A DNA stretch of 64,000 nt, from assembly GCF_007830335.1 (NCBI RefSeq), contig NZ_VLKU01000001.1, forward strand, positions 248,001 to 312,000, given 5' to 3'. The translations under genes were made by a program, and so were the position numbers. Shown piece after piece: positions 36,253 through 44,723 of this stretch (positions within the stretch are counted from its first letter, which is position 1; every line of letters starts with the position of its first letter). A model generated the notes under the pieces. The model saw nothing but the letters and a program-made list of their open reading frames with translations. It was not told the origin of the DNA and made no database searches. Origin of the DNA: Paracoccus sulfuroxidans (lineage in GTDB: Bacteria > Pseudomonadota > Alphaproteobacteria > Rhodobacterales > Rhodobacteraceae).

Positions 36253-36540
36253 ATGATCCGCTCCGAGCTCATTCAAAAGATTTCCGAAGAGAATCCGCAC
36301 CTGTTTCAGCGCGATGTAGAGCGGATTGTGAACACCATCTTCGAAGAGGTCATCAACGCCATGGCGCGGGGCGACCGGGTCGAGTTGCGCGGCTTCGGCG
36401 CCTTCTCGGTCAAGAAGCGCGACTCGCGTCAGGGGCGAAACCCCCGCACCGGCGAGTCCGTCAGCGTCGACGAAAAGCATGTGCCCTTCTTCAAGACCGG
36501 AAAACTGCTGCGCGAGCGGTTGAACGGAGAGGCCGAATAG
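36253..36540 (+). CDS. ihfB: Integration host factor subunit beta
   Basis: 95 residues of the HU/IHF fold: [20 protein letters not shown], then [17 protein letters not shown] and the DNA-binding arm [10 protein letters not shown]. With IhfA it bends DNA at WATCAANNNNTTR sites. The start MIRSEL is the family start; an in-frame upstream ATG at 36181 is spurious. It heads a block with lapA, trpF, a GNAT gene and trpB, typical of Rhodobacterales. IHF is also relevant to GTA and phage biology, but no direct link is seen here. Confidence 0.96.
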   Translation: MIRSELIQKISEENPHLFQRDVERIVNTIFEEVINAMARGDRVELRGFGAFSVKKRDSRQGRNPRTGESVSVDEKHVPFFKTGKLLRERLNGEAE

Positions 36541-36577
36541 GCCAAATTGGCGCCGGATTTAGGCTCCGGGGGGTAAC

Positions 36578-36973
36578 ATGCGCGCGATCCGTCTTTTCTT
36601 CATGGTCGCCTTGGCGGTGTTCCTGATCATTGTGGCTCTGGCCAATCGCCAGATGGTCACGGTCAGCCTGCTGCCTTCGAATTTTGAGCCTCTGGTCGGC
36701 GGGCAATGGGCGCTCTCCATGCCGGTTTTCCTGGCGCTCTTCCTCGCAATGGTCTTCGGCCTTCTGGTCGGCGTCGTCTGGGAATGGCTGCGCGAGTCGC
36801 ATCTGCGCGCCGAATCGAGCCGCCGCGCCCAAGACCTCGCCCGGCTCGAGCGTGAGATGGGCGCGCTGCGTCGCGACCATGGCCGCCCGAAGGATGAGGT
36901 CGTGGCCATTCTGGACGCCAACCTCACGCCCGCGCCGCGTCCGCAGACGGACAGCCTGCCTGCGGTTCGCTGA
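36578..36973 (+). CDS. LapA-domain (DUF1049) inner-membrane protein
   Basis: 131 residues: two membrane segments (FFMVALAVFLIIVALA and PVFLALFLAMVFGLLVGVVW) joined by a short loop, then a cytoplasmic coiled-coil stretch and a proline-rich tail. This is the LapA layout; in E. coli LapA/LapB tune lipopolysaccharide synthesis. LapB is not adjacent. The stop overlaps the trpF start (TGATG). Confidence 0.85.
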   Translation: MRAIRLFFMVALAVFLIIVALANRQMVTVSLLPSNFEPLVGGQWALSMPVFLALFLAMVFGLLVGVVWEWLRESHLRAESSRRAQDLARLEREMGALRRDHGRPKDEVVAILDANLTPAPRPQTDSLPAVR

Positions 36974-37611
36974 TGCCGACCGCCGTCAAGATCTGTGGCC
37001 TGACCGAGCCTCAGGGGCTGGACACCGCCATTCAGGCGGGCGCACGCTACACGGGCTTCGTCTTCTTCCCGAAATCGCCGCGCAACATCGCCCCCGCCGA
37101 TGCCGCCACGCTGGCGACACTCGTGCCGCCCGGCGTTGCGCGAACCGGGCTTTTCGTGAACCCCGATGACGCGCTTCTGCAATCGGTACTGGCACAGGTG
37201 CCCCTCGACATCATCCAGCTTCACGGCAGCGAAATCCCGGCGCGCGTGGCCGAGGTGAAGGCGCTGACCGGCCTGCCGGTGATGAAAGCCGTCGGTGTCG
37301 CCGAGGCCGCCGATCTCGATCAGCTCTGGGACTACGGCCTTGTCGCCGACATGCTGCTGGTCGACGCAAAGCCCCCGAAGGATGCCGTCCTGCCCGGCGG
37401 CAACGGGCTTGCCTTCGACTGGCGGCTGCTGGCCGGGCGCAAGCTCCTGAAGCCCTGGCTGCTTGCGGGCGGCCTCACCCCCGAGAACGTGGCCGAGGCG
37501 ATCCGCCTGACCCGCCCCGGCGGCGTCGACGTCTCCTCCGGCGTCGAAAGCGCGCCGGGCGTCAAGGATCCGCAGCGCATCCGCGACTTCATCGCCGCCG
37601 CCTCCGAATGA
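36973..37611 (+). CDS. trpF: Phosphoribosylanthranilate isomerase
   Basis: 212 residues, TIM barrel. VKICGLTEPQGLDTAIQAGA at the N-terminus carries the catalytic Cys, and LLVDAKPPK supplies the catalytic Asp. The C-terminal phosphate site reads LAGGLTPENV and GVDVSSGVES. It performs the third step of tryptophan synthesis. Its stop overlaps the acetyltransferase gene by ATGA. Confidence 0.96.
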   Translation: MPTAVKICGLTEPQGLDTAIQAGARYTGFVFFPKSPRNIAPADAATLATLVPPGVARTGLFVNPDDALLQSVLAQVPLDIIQLHGSEIPARVAEVKALTGLPVMKAVGVAEAADLDQLWDYGLVADMLLVDAKPPKDAVLPGGNGLAFDWRLLAGRKLLKPWLLAGGLTPENVAEAIRLTRPGGVDVSSGVESAPGVKDPQRIRDFIAAASE

Positions 37612-38054
37612 GCGTGACCTTCCGCCCGGCGCAACGCGGTGACGTCGCCGATGTGGTCGCGCTGCTCGGCGATGACATGTTGGGGCAGGGCCGCGAACAC
37701 GCCGCGCTCGACCGCTACCTCGCCGCCTTCGACACGATGCAGGCGGAAGGCGCCAATCACCTGATCGTCGGCACCGACCAAGGCAAGATCACCGCCTGCT
37801 ATCAGATCACCTTCATCTCGGGCCTGTCGCTCTCGGCCACCCGCCGCGCCCAGATCGAAGGCGTCCGCGTCGCCAGCGACGCGCGCGGGCAGGGGATCGG
37901 CGCGCTCCTCATTGAGGACGCCGAGGCCCGCGCCCGCGCCGCCGGATGCACGCTCCTGCAATTCACCACCAATCGCGCCCGCGATGACGCACATCGCTTC
38001 TACGAGAGGCTTGGCTTTACCCCCTCGCATATCGGCTATAAGAAATCTCTTTGA
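37608..38054 (+). CDS. GNAT-family N-acetyltransferase
   Basis: 148 residues with the acetyl-CoA motif A ([20 protein letters not shown]) and a late RFYERLGF motif. The substrate is unknown. It lies between trpF and trpB, is coupled to trpF by a four-base overlap and ends 53 bp before trpB, so it is probably co-transcribed with tryptophan synthesis genes. Confidence 0.88.
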   Translation: MSVTFRPAQRGDVADVVALLGDDMLGQGREHAALDRYLAAFDTMQAEGANHLIVGTDQGKITACYQITFISGLSLSATRRAQIEGVRVASDARGQGIGALLIEDAEARARAAGCTLLQFTTNRARDDAHRFYERLGFTPSHIGYKKSL

Positions 38055-38107
38055 CGGGCTTCTTCGTTGCCCAAATACCCAAAACGCGACCTTGCCCGGA
38101 GAACATC

Positions 38108-39334
38108 ATGGCCGACGACCTCATCAACAGCTTCATGAACGGCCCCGATGAGCATGGCCGCTTCGGCGAATTCGGCGGCCGCTTCGTAAGCGAGACACTG
38201 ATGCCGCTGATCCTCGATCTCGAGCGGGAATATGAAACCGCCAAGACCGACCCCGCCTTCGCGGACGAGATGGAGGAACTCTGGACCCATTACGTCGGCC
38301 GTCCCTCGCCCCTCTACTACGCCCCCCGCCTGACCGAGCATCTGGGCGGCGCGAAGATCCTGTTGAAGCGCGAAGAACTCAACCACACCGGCAGCCACAA
38401 GATCAACAACGTGCTGGGCCAGATCCTGCTGGCGCGCCGCATGGGCAAGACCCGCATCATCGCCGAGACCGGGGCCGGGCAGCACGGCGTCGCCACGGCC
38501 ACCGTCTGCGCCCGCTTCGGCCTGAAATGCGTGGTCTATATGGGCGCGCATGACGTGCAGCGTCAGGCCCCCAACGTCTTCCGCATGCGCCTTCTGGGGG
38601 CCGAGGTCGTCGCCGTCACCTCCGGTCGCGGCACGCTCAAGGATGCGATGAACGACGCGCTGCGCGACTGGGTGACCAATGTCCGCGACACCTTCTATTG
38701 CATCGGCACGGTCGCGGGCCCGCATCCCTATCCGGCGATGGTGCGTGACTTTCAGGCCATCATCGGCCGCGAGACCCGCGACCAGATTCTGGCGCAGGAA
38801 GGCCGCCTTCCCGACAGCGTCATCGCGGCCATCGGCGGCGGCTCGAACGCCATGGGCCTGTTCCATCCCTTCCTTGATGAGCCGGGCGTGCGCATCATCG
38901 GCGTCGAGGCGGGCGGCAAGGGCGTCGACGACCGGATGGAGCATTGCGCCAGCCTGACGGGCGGCCGTCCGGGCGTGCTGCATGGCAACCGCACCTATCT
39001 GCTGCAGGATGCCGAGGGCCAGATCCTTGAGGGCTATTCGATCTCGGCCGGGCTCGACTATCCGGGCATCGGTCCCGAACATTCCTGGCTGAAAGAGCAG
39101 GGGCGCGCCGAATATGTCTCGGCCACCGATGACGAGGCGCTCGGCGCCTTCCAGCTTCTGTGCCAGACCGAAGGCATCATCCCGGCGCTCGAACCCTGCC
39201 ATGCCCTTGGCTATGTCACGAAACTTGCGCCGACGCTGCCCAAGGATCACCTGATGGTGGTCAACCTCTCGGGCCGGGGCGACAAGGACATCTTCACTGT
39301 CGCCAAGCACATGGGCGTCGAAATTCAGGCCTGA
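38108..39334 (+). CDS. trpB: Tryptophan synthase beta chain
   Basis: 408 residues. The PLP lysine is in [11 protein letters not shown], the phosphate-binding loop is GGGSNAMG, and the family opening [17 protein letters not shown] is present. It condenses indole with serine. The start MADDLINSF at 38108 is supported by CGGAG upstream. trpA is not the next gene, and a small exported protein gene follows instead. Confidence 0.97.
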   Translation: MADDLINSFMNGPDEHGRFGEFGGRFVSETLMPLILDLEREYETAKTDPAFADEMEELWTHYVGRPSPLYYAPRLTEHLGGAKILLKREELNHTGSHKINNVLGQILLARRMGKTRIIAETGAGQHGVATATVCARFGLKCVVYMGAHDVQRQAPNVFRMRLLGAEVVAVTSGRGTLKDAMNDALRDWVTNVRDTFYCIGTVAGPHPYPAMVRDFQAIIGRETRDQILAQEGRLPDSVIAAIGGGSNAMGLFHPFLDEPGVRIIGVEAGGKGVDDRMEHCASLTGGRPGVLHGNRTYLLQDAEGQILEGYSISAGLDYPGIGPEHSWLKEQGRAEYVSATDDEALGAFQLLCQTEGIIPALEPCHALGYVTKLAPTLPKDHLMVVNLSGRGDKDIFTVAKHMGVEIQA

Positions 39335-39420
39335 TCCGGCCCGCCACACGTTTGCGAGAGCATGGGACCTTCACCAGCGGGACGCGCGTTAAACCTGCGT
39401 TCTGGCAAATGGAGGTTACC

Positions 39421-39756
39421 ATGCGCAGCAACGTCTTCAAAACAGTCCTGACCGCCACCAAGGCCGGTATGATCGGCGCCTTCCTGCTTGGCGCGGGTGC
39501 GGCTTTCGCAGCCGCTCCGATGGCAGATGAAGCCATTACCGAGCAGCTGACAGCCGCCGGGATGACGGATGTTACCGTCAATCACGCGGATGGCAAGATC
39601 AACGTCTCGGGTACATACGAGGGCAAGGGCGTGGTCCTTGTCTATAACGAAGAAACCGGCGCTTTGGAAAGCTTTGACGGCGGCACGCCCGAAGCGGGCG
39701 CGCATGCCGCATTCATGACATTGGGCGAGGCTCCGGCTGACGCGCCGGCCAACTGA
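39421..39756 (+). CDS. Small exported protein of unknown function
   Basis: 111 residues: a clear signal peptide (about residues 1-31, ending GAGAAFAAA) and a mature part of about 80 residues, acidic, with alternating short strands (DVTVNHADGKINVSGTYEGK) that resemble a PepSY-like or small beta-rich fold. No family is recognised. GGAGG precedes the start, and a terminator follows at 39804, so it is a real stand-alone or trpB-linked gene. Confidence 0.75.
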   Translation: MRSNVFKTVLTATKAGMIGAFLLGAGAAFAAAPMADEAITEQLTAAGMTDVTVNHADGKINVSGTYEGKGVVLVYNEETGALESFDGGTPEAGAHAAFMTLGEAPADAPAN

Positions 39757-39803
39757 CAGCGGAATATCCTCCCATTCCGCGTCGGGTGACGGCCATCGGG
39801 GCT

Positions 39804-39834
39804 GGGTCGGGGTGCAAATCCCGACCCTGTCTTT
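39804..39834 (+). terminator. Intrinsic terminator after the small exported protein gene
   Basis: Stem GGGTCGGG/CCCGACCC (39804-39811 with 39820-39827), eight-base loop, then a TG followed by TCTTTT. Confidence 0.75.
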
Positions 39835-39839
39835 TGTCT

Positions 39840-40469
39840 TCACTCGGTGGCAGAGGCCCGGGCTTCCGCGATCACCTCGGAGAGTTCGCTGGCGGGAAGA
39901 AAGCCGAAGATCACCCGCTCACCAATGACCCAGGTCGGCGTTCCCATGATCTCCAGCCCGTCGGCCAGGATCAGCGATTCCGCGATATGGTCAGCGACGG
40001 CGGGGCCGGACATATCCTGCTGCAACCGAGGCACGTCCAACCCCAGACGGCGCGCCTCGCGCAGGACCGAGGCCTGGTCGGCCCGCCCTTTCATGGACAT
40101 GAGACCCGCGTGCAGCTCGGCATATTTGCCCTGCATGCCTGCCGCCAGCGCCGCCTCGGCAGCAAAGCGTGAGCCTTCGCCGAAAACCGGCAGTTCACGG
40201 ATGACCAAACGCAGGTTCGGGTCCGCTTTCAGCAGCTTTTCGATCTCGGGCTGGCTGCGGCGGCAGAAGCCGCAGTTGTAATCGGTGAACTCGACCAGAG
40301 TGACGTCGCCGTCAGGGTTGCCCAGCACCGGCGCGCCGGGGTCTTCGAACAGCGAAGCGCGCATCTCGGCGGTGATCTCGCGCGCGAAGGGATCGTCGAT
40401 CGCCTTCAGCGCCGGGACGATAGCGAGGACGGCCAGGGTGGCAATCGCCAGAAACAGGGTGCGACGCAT
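39840..40469 (-). CDS. DsbA-family thiol:disulfide oxidoreductase
   Basis: 209 residues with an N-terminal signal/anchor (MRRTLFLAIATLAVLAIVPA), a thioredoxin-like fold interrupted by a helical insert, active site CGFC in DYNCGFCRRSQ, and the cis-proline loop in GTPTWVIG. Such proteins oxidise or isomerise cysteines in the periplasm and resemble the ScsC/BdbD group. GGAGG precedes the ATG at 40469. The gene lies next to ureide catabolism genes but is probably unrelated to them. Confidence 0.88.
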   Translation of the reverse strand: MRRTLFLAIATLAVLAIVPALKAIDDPFAREITAEMRASLFEDPGAPVLGNPDGDVTLVEFTDYNCGFCRRSQPEIEKLLKADPNLRLVIRELPVFGEGSRFAAEAALAAGMQGKYAELHAGLMSMKGRADQASVLREARRLGLDVPRLQQDMSGPAVADHIAESLILADGLEIMGTPTWVIGERVIFGFLPASELSEVIAEARASATE

Positions 40470-40540
40470 GGTGACCTCCTGCGAGATGCGCCCCGTCATC
40501 GCAGCCGTGCCGCGCAGGGTCAAGCGCGGCAGGAATGGGA

Positions 40541-40563
40541 AAGGGCCGCCCGAGGCGGCCCTT
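40541..40563 (-). terminator. GC-rich hairpin after the ureidoglycine aminohydrolase gene
   Basis: A perfect 10-bp stem AAGGGCCGCC/GGCGGCCCTT with a three-base loop lies a few bases past the stop on the minus strand. The run after it is TCCC, so termination may be partial or Rho-assisted. Confidence 0.6.
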
Positions 40564-40568
40564 CGGGA

Positions 40569-41396
40569 TCATTTCCAGATCGGCGCGTGACGGTTCACGT
40601 CCTTGTAAAGCAGATAGCGGAAGTTCGACGGCCCGCCCGCATAGCAGCACTGCGGGCAGAAGGCGCGCAGCCACATGAAGTCGCCGGGGCCGACCTCGAC
40701 CCAGTCCTGGTTCAGGCGATAGACGGCCTTGCCCTCGATCACGAACAGGCCGTGCTCCATCACATGCGTCTCGGCGAAGGGGATCGAGCCGCCGGGGGTC
40801 AGCGTCACGATGGTGATGTGCATGTCATGGCGAATGTCGTTCGGGTCCATGAAGCGGGTGGTCGCCCAGCTGCCATTGGTGTCGGGCATGGCATTGGGTT
40901 TGATGTCATTTTCATTGGTGATGATGACATCGGGCTTTTCCAGTCCCTCGACCGCCTGCCAGCGCTTGCGCCACCAATGGAAGCGCGAGAGCGGCGCGGC
41001 GTTCTTGACCTTCCAGCCCATGCCCGCCGGGATATAGGCAAAGCCGCCTTCGGTCAGGTGATGGGTCTTGCCGTCGATTTCGACGTCAATCGCGCCATCG
41101 GTGACGAACAGCGCCGCCTGGACGCCCGCGTCATCCTCGGGCTTGTCCGAGCCGCCTTCGCCCTTCAGCTCGACGATGTACTGGCTGAAGGTCTCGGCAA
41201 AGCCCGAGAGCGGGCGCGCAATGATCCACATGCGCATATTGGTCCAGCCGGGCAGAAGGCTGGTCACGATGTCGCGCATGGTCGCCGCCGGAATGACGGC
41301 ATAGGCGTCGGTGAAGACGGCGGTGTCGACGGACAGATCGCTTTGCGGCGGCAGACCGGCGAGGGGACCGGCGTAGGTGTTCTTCTTGGTGCTCAT
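40569..41396 (-). CDS. (S)-ureidoglycine aminohydrolase
   Basis: 275 residues, a bicupin. The first cupin spans about residues 60-150 and the second about 185-260, with metal-type residues in FAETHVMEHGLFVIEGKAVY. The family (AllE/UGHY) releases ammonia from ureidoglycine, downstream of allantoate. The start is the ATG at 41396 with AGGAG upstream. It is the next gene after the allantoinase fusion in the same direction, which supports the ureide assignment. Confidence 0.88.
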   Translation of the reverse strand: MSTKKNTYAGPLAGLPPQSDLSVDTAVFTDAYAVIPAATMRDIVTSLLPGWTNMRMWIIARPLSGFAETFSQYIVELKGEGGSDKPEDDAGVQAALFVTDGAIDVEIDGKTHHLTEGGFAYIPAGMGWKVKNAAPLSRFHWWRKRWQAVEGLEKPDVIITNENDIKPNAMPDTNGSWATTRFMDPNDIRHDMHITIVTLTPGGSIPFAETHVMEHGLFVIEGKAVYRLNQDWVEVGPGDFMWLRAFCPQCCYAGGPSNFRYLLYKDVNRHAPIWK

Positions 41397-41455
41397 GTTC
41401 ACTCCTGAAGAGCGGGCGCGGCGAGGGCCGCGGCCCGATCCGTGAAAGGAAAGGA

Positions 41456-42868
41456 TCAGTTGCCGCCCAGCATCTGCTGCAGGCGAAGCTCTCCGATGCG
41501 GCTGACCTGACGCTCGGCCTCGGCCCGCTCGGTCGCGGTGTCGTTGTCGATGCGGCGCTGCATGGCCTCCATGATGCCCGCCTTGTCATAATCGCGCACG
41601 GCGATGATGAAGGGGAAGCCATGGCGGGCCACGTAATCGGTGTTGAGCCGGTTGAAGGTCGCGCGCTCCTCATCGGTCAGCGCGTCCAGCCCGGCGCTGG
41701 ATTGCTCGGCCGTGCTTTCGGCGGTCAGCTGCTTGGCGGCGGCCAGCTTGCCGGCCAGATCGGGGTGCGCGTTCAGAACGCCCAGACGCTCTTCATCCGA
41801 GGCGGCGCGGAAGATCTGCGCCATACGCCGGGCCAGACCGGCAGCGGTGTCGTGAATCGCGCCCATTTCGGCGTCCCAGACGCGCTCGGCGATGAAGGGC
41901 GAATGCTCGTAGATGCTGCCGAATTTCTGGACGAAATCCTCGCGCGGCATTTCCGAGGGCAGCTCTTTCGCCTGGAAGGGATGCACCTTCGCCCAATGGC
42001 GGGCAATGTCCAGACGCGTGGCGAACCAGACGCCTTCATGGCTGCGAGCATGTTCCAGGAACTTCTGCAGCGCGATGGCGCGGCCCGGACGGCCCATCAG
42101 GCGGCAGTGCAGGCCAATCGACATCATCTTCGGCGCGCCTTCCTGACCTTCGGCGTAAAGCACGTCGAAGCTGTCGCGCAGATAGTCGAAGAACTCGACC
42201 CCGGTGCCGAAACCCTGACCCGAGGAGAAGCGCATGTCATTGGCGTCCATCGTATAGGGTACCATCAACTGCGGCTTGCCGTTGTGGACATGCCAATAGG
42301 GCAGGTCGTCGGCAATCGTGTCGGCCAGGTATTCGAAGCCACCTTCTTCGCAGCCAAGGGCCACCGTGTTCATCGAGGTGCGGCCCTGATAGAAGCCGCG
42401 CGGACGCTCGCCAGTGATCTGGGTGTGCAGCTCGATGGCGCGGCGAATGTGATCTTCCTCGACCTCGCGCGGAATGTCGCGGTAGTCGATCCATTTCAGG
42501 CCATGGGTCGCAATCTCCCAACCGGCCTTCTGCATGGCGGCCACCTGCTCGGGGCCACGCTCCAGCGCGGTCGCGACGCCGTAGACGGTGATCGGGACAT
42601 CCTTGAGCATGCGGTAGAGGCGCCAAAACCCGGCACGCGCGCCGTAGTCATAGATGGATTCCATGTTCCAGTGCCGCTTGCCCGGCCAGGGCTGGCAGCC
42701 GATGATCTCGGACAGGAAGGCCTCAGAGGCCGCGTCACCATGCTCGATGCTGTTCTCGCCGCCCTCTTCGTAATTCATGACGATCTGGACAGCGATCTTA
42801 GCGTTTCCCGGCCATTTGGGGTCCGGAGTATGTTCGCCGTAGCCCGCCATGTTGCGGCTGTAACGCAT
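41456..42868 (-). CDS. Bifunctional allantoinase (PuuE type) - OHCU decarboxylase fusion
   Basis: 470 residues. Residues 1-300 are a PuuE-type allantoinase of the polysaccharide-deacetylase fold, with NYEEGGENSIEHGD near the N-terminus and IGLHCRLMGRPGRA late in the domain. Residues about 305-470 form an OHCU decarboxylase (UraD) domain: FGSIYEHSPFIAERVW, then HPDLAGKLA and RHGFPFIIAVRDYDK. The fused protein would take OHCU, a urate breakdown intermediate, to allantoin and then to allantoate. The ATG at 42868 has GAGG upstream. It is divergent from the purine permease. Confidence 0.92.
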   Translation of the reverse strand: MRYSRNMAGYGEHTPDPKWPGNAKIAVQIVMNYEEGGENSIEHGDAASEAFLSEIIGCQPWPGKRHWNMESIYDYGARAGFWRLYRMLKDVPITVYGVATALERGPEQVAAMQKAGWEIATHGLKWIDYRDIPREVEEDHIRRAIELHTQITGERPRGFYQGRTSMNTVALGCEEGGFEYLADTIADDLPYWHVHNGKPQLMVPYTMDANDMRFSSGQGFGTGVEFFDYLRDSFDVLYAEGQEGAPKMMSIGLHCRLMGRPGRAIALQKFLEHARSHEGVWFATRLDIARHWAKVHPFQAKELPSEMPREDFVQKFGSIYEHSPFIAERVWDAEMGAIHDTAAGLARRMAQIFRAASDEERLGVLNAHPDLAGKLAAAKQLTAESTAEQSSAGLDALTDEERATFNRLNTDYVARHGFPFIIAVRDYDKAGIMEAMQRRIDNDTATERAEAERQVSRIGELRLQQMLGGN

Positions 42869-43087
42869 GAAATGCCTCATCGATCTGAAATTTTCTAGCT
42901 GGCCAAAGCATCACCTTACCGGGCGCGCGGGCAAGTCTTGAATTTTATATACTGTCTAAAGAATGTGTTGATAAAGGTACAACTTCGCACAACGCATTGA
43001 AACTCTTTTCAGAGAGCTTGGATGGTTGCGCCTTTAGTACGAGAATAATGTGACCGGAATGACGGATGACCGTCAGAGGGAGGTTAC

Positions 43088-44389
43088 ATGCTTGAACAAC
43101 AATTCGGCCTGAAGGCCAAGGGGACAGATGTCAGGACCGAGGTGATTGCAGGGATCACCACTTTCCTGACGATGGCCTATATCATCTTCGTCAACCCGCA
43201 GATCCTGTCAACGACCGGGATGGACGCCAGCGCGGTCTTCGTCGCCACCTGTCTGGCGGCGGCGCTTGGCTCGGCCATCATGGCGCTTTGGGCAAACTGG
43301 CCCATCGGCATGGCGCCCGGCATGGGGCTGAACGCTTTCTTTGCCTTTACCGTCGTCGGCACGCTGGGCTTTACCTGGCAGCAGGCGCTTGGTGCCGTCT
43401 TCATCTCGGGCATCATCTTCCTGATCCTGTCGGCCACGGGCATCCGTAGCTGGCTGATCTCGGGGATTCCCACCTCGATGCGCAGCGCCATTGCTGCGGG
43501 CATCGGGATGTTCCTGGGCCTGATCGCCCTGAAAGAGGCGCATGTCGTCGTGCCCTTCGAGGCGACACTGGTGACGCTGGGCGATCTGACCCAGACCGGC
43601 ACGCTGCTGGCCATCCTTGGGTTCTTCATCATCGCGGCGCTGGATGCGCTGAAGGTGACGGGGGCGATCCTGATCGGGATTCTGGTGGTGACGGCGCTGG
43701 CGATCATCCTGGGCGTCAGCTCCTTCGGCGGCATCATGGCGACCCCGCCCTCGATCGCGCCGACCTTCCTGCAGCTTGACATCATGGGCGCGCTGACCGT
43801 CGGCATCTTCCACGTCATTCTGGTCATGGTGCTGGTCGAGGTCTTTGACGCCACCGGCACGCTGATCGGCGTGGCGAAGCGCGCAGGCCTGCTGAAAGAC
43901 GGCCCGGCCCATCAGGACAAGAACCTTGGTCGCGCGCTGATGGCCGATTCGACGGCGATTCTGGCGGGCTCGGTTCTGGGCACCAGCTCGACCACGGCCT
44001 ATGTCGAAAGCGCCTCGGGCGTGCAGGCAGGCGGACGTACCGGCCTCACCGCGCTGGTTGTCGCGGTGCTGTTCCTGGCGGCGACCTTCTTTGCGCCGCT
44101 GGCAGGCTCGGTCCCCGCCATCGCGACGGCTCCTGCGCTGCTCTATGTCGCCTGTCTGATGGTGCGCGAGTTCGAAGAGATCAACTGGAAGGACGTCACC
44201 GAATCCGCGCCAGCCGTGCTGACCGCGATCATGATGCCCTTCACCTATTCGATCGCGAACGGTCTGGCCTTCGGCTTCATCAGCTATGCAGCGATCAAGC
44301 TGTTCACCGGTCGCGCGCGTGAGGTGCATCTGGCCACCTGGGTCATCGCGGGCCTCTTCGTGATCCGCTTTGCCTTCTTCGCCCACTGA
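43088..44389 (+). CDS. NCS2-family purine permease (AzgA-like)
   Basis: 433 residues with about 12-14 membrane segments. Family signatures include AGITTFLTMAYIIFVNPQIL, MAPGMGLNAFFAFTVV and the ALMADSTAILAGSVLGTSSTTAYVES stretch broken over the substrate site, matching the AzgA/GhxP branch that imports adenine, guanine or hypoxanthine with protons. The neighbouring allantoin genes fit purine catabolism. GGAGG precedes the start. The 219-bp upstream gap with the allantoinase gene is the likely shared control region; it has an AT-rich core near 42950-42970. Confidence 0.9.
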   Translation: MLEQQFGLKAKGTDVRTEVIAGITTFLTMAYIIFVNPQILSTTGMDASAVFVATCLAAALGSAIMALWANWPIGMAPGMGLNAFFAFTVVGTLGFTWQQALGAVFISGIIFLILSATGIRSWLISGIPTSMRSAIAAGIGMFLGLIALKEAHVVVPFEATLVTLGDLTQTGTLLAILGFFIIAALDALKVTGAILIGILVVTALAIILGVSSFGGIMATPPSIAPTFLQLDIMGALTVGIFHVILVMVLVEVFDATGTLIGVAKRAGLLKDGPAHQDKNLGRALMADSTAILAGSVLGTSSTTAYVESASGVQAGGRTGLTALVVAVLFLAATFFAPLAGSVPAIATAPALLYVACLMVREFEEINWKDVTESAPAVLTAIMMPFTYSIANGLAFGFISYAAIKLFTGRAREVHLATWVIAGLFVIRFAFFAH

Positions 44390-44412
44390 GGGGCGAGGCA
44401 GGCTGACAAGGC

Positions 44413-44438
44413 AAGGCCCGGTCGAAAGACCGGGCCTT
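44413..44438. terminator. Bidirectional terminator after the purine permease
   Basis: A perfect 11-bp stem AAGGCCCGGTC/GACCGGGCCTT with a GAAA tetraloop, followed by TTGCTTTTC. It ends the permease transcript and may also stop readthrough from the tRNA on the other strand. Confidence 0.88.
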
Positions 44439-44554
44439 TTGCTTTTCTGTCATAATCAGGCGACGTATCGCAGGTCGGGGAAGATGAACCCCCGCGCCAT
44501 GGCAAAGGTTTGCGAACCAATGCCAATCGTCCGAAATCTAACGATAAAAGATTT

Positions 44555-44629
44555 TGGCTGGGGCGGTAGGATTCGAACCTACGGTACACGGTACCAAAAA
44601 CCGACGCCTTACCACTTGGCCACGCCCCA
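44555..44629 (-). tRNA. tRNA-Gln (anticodon UUG), CCA encoded
   Basis: 75 nt on the minus strand. Acceptor TGGGGCG pairs with CGCCCCA, followed by discriminator G and an encoded CCA (44555-44557). The D-arm is GCCAAGTGGTAAGGC, the anticodon loop TTTTGGT carries UUG, and the T-arm contains GGTTCGAATCC. The outermost anticodon-stem pair is a T-T mismatch, a minor oddity. A promoter is visible upstream. Confidence 0.96.
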
Positions 44630-44641
44630 ACTGTGAGAGGG

Positions 44642-44670
44642 TGTTTAGCCAAGCCTGTCGGGGTCTGCAA
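44642..44670 (-). promoter_or_regulatory. Promoter of the tRNA-Gln gene
   Basis: TTGCAG and TAAACA are 17 bp apart on the minus strand; the start would fall a few bases before the mature tRNA 5' end. Confidence 0.65.
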
Positions 44671-44723
44671 GCGCGTTTCGGAAAAAACTTGTGGGTAATT
44701 TCCGGGCTGGGTATTGGGCGGCC

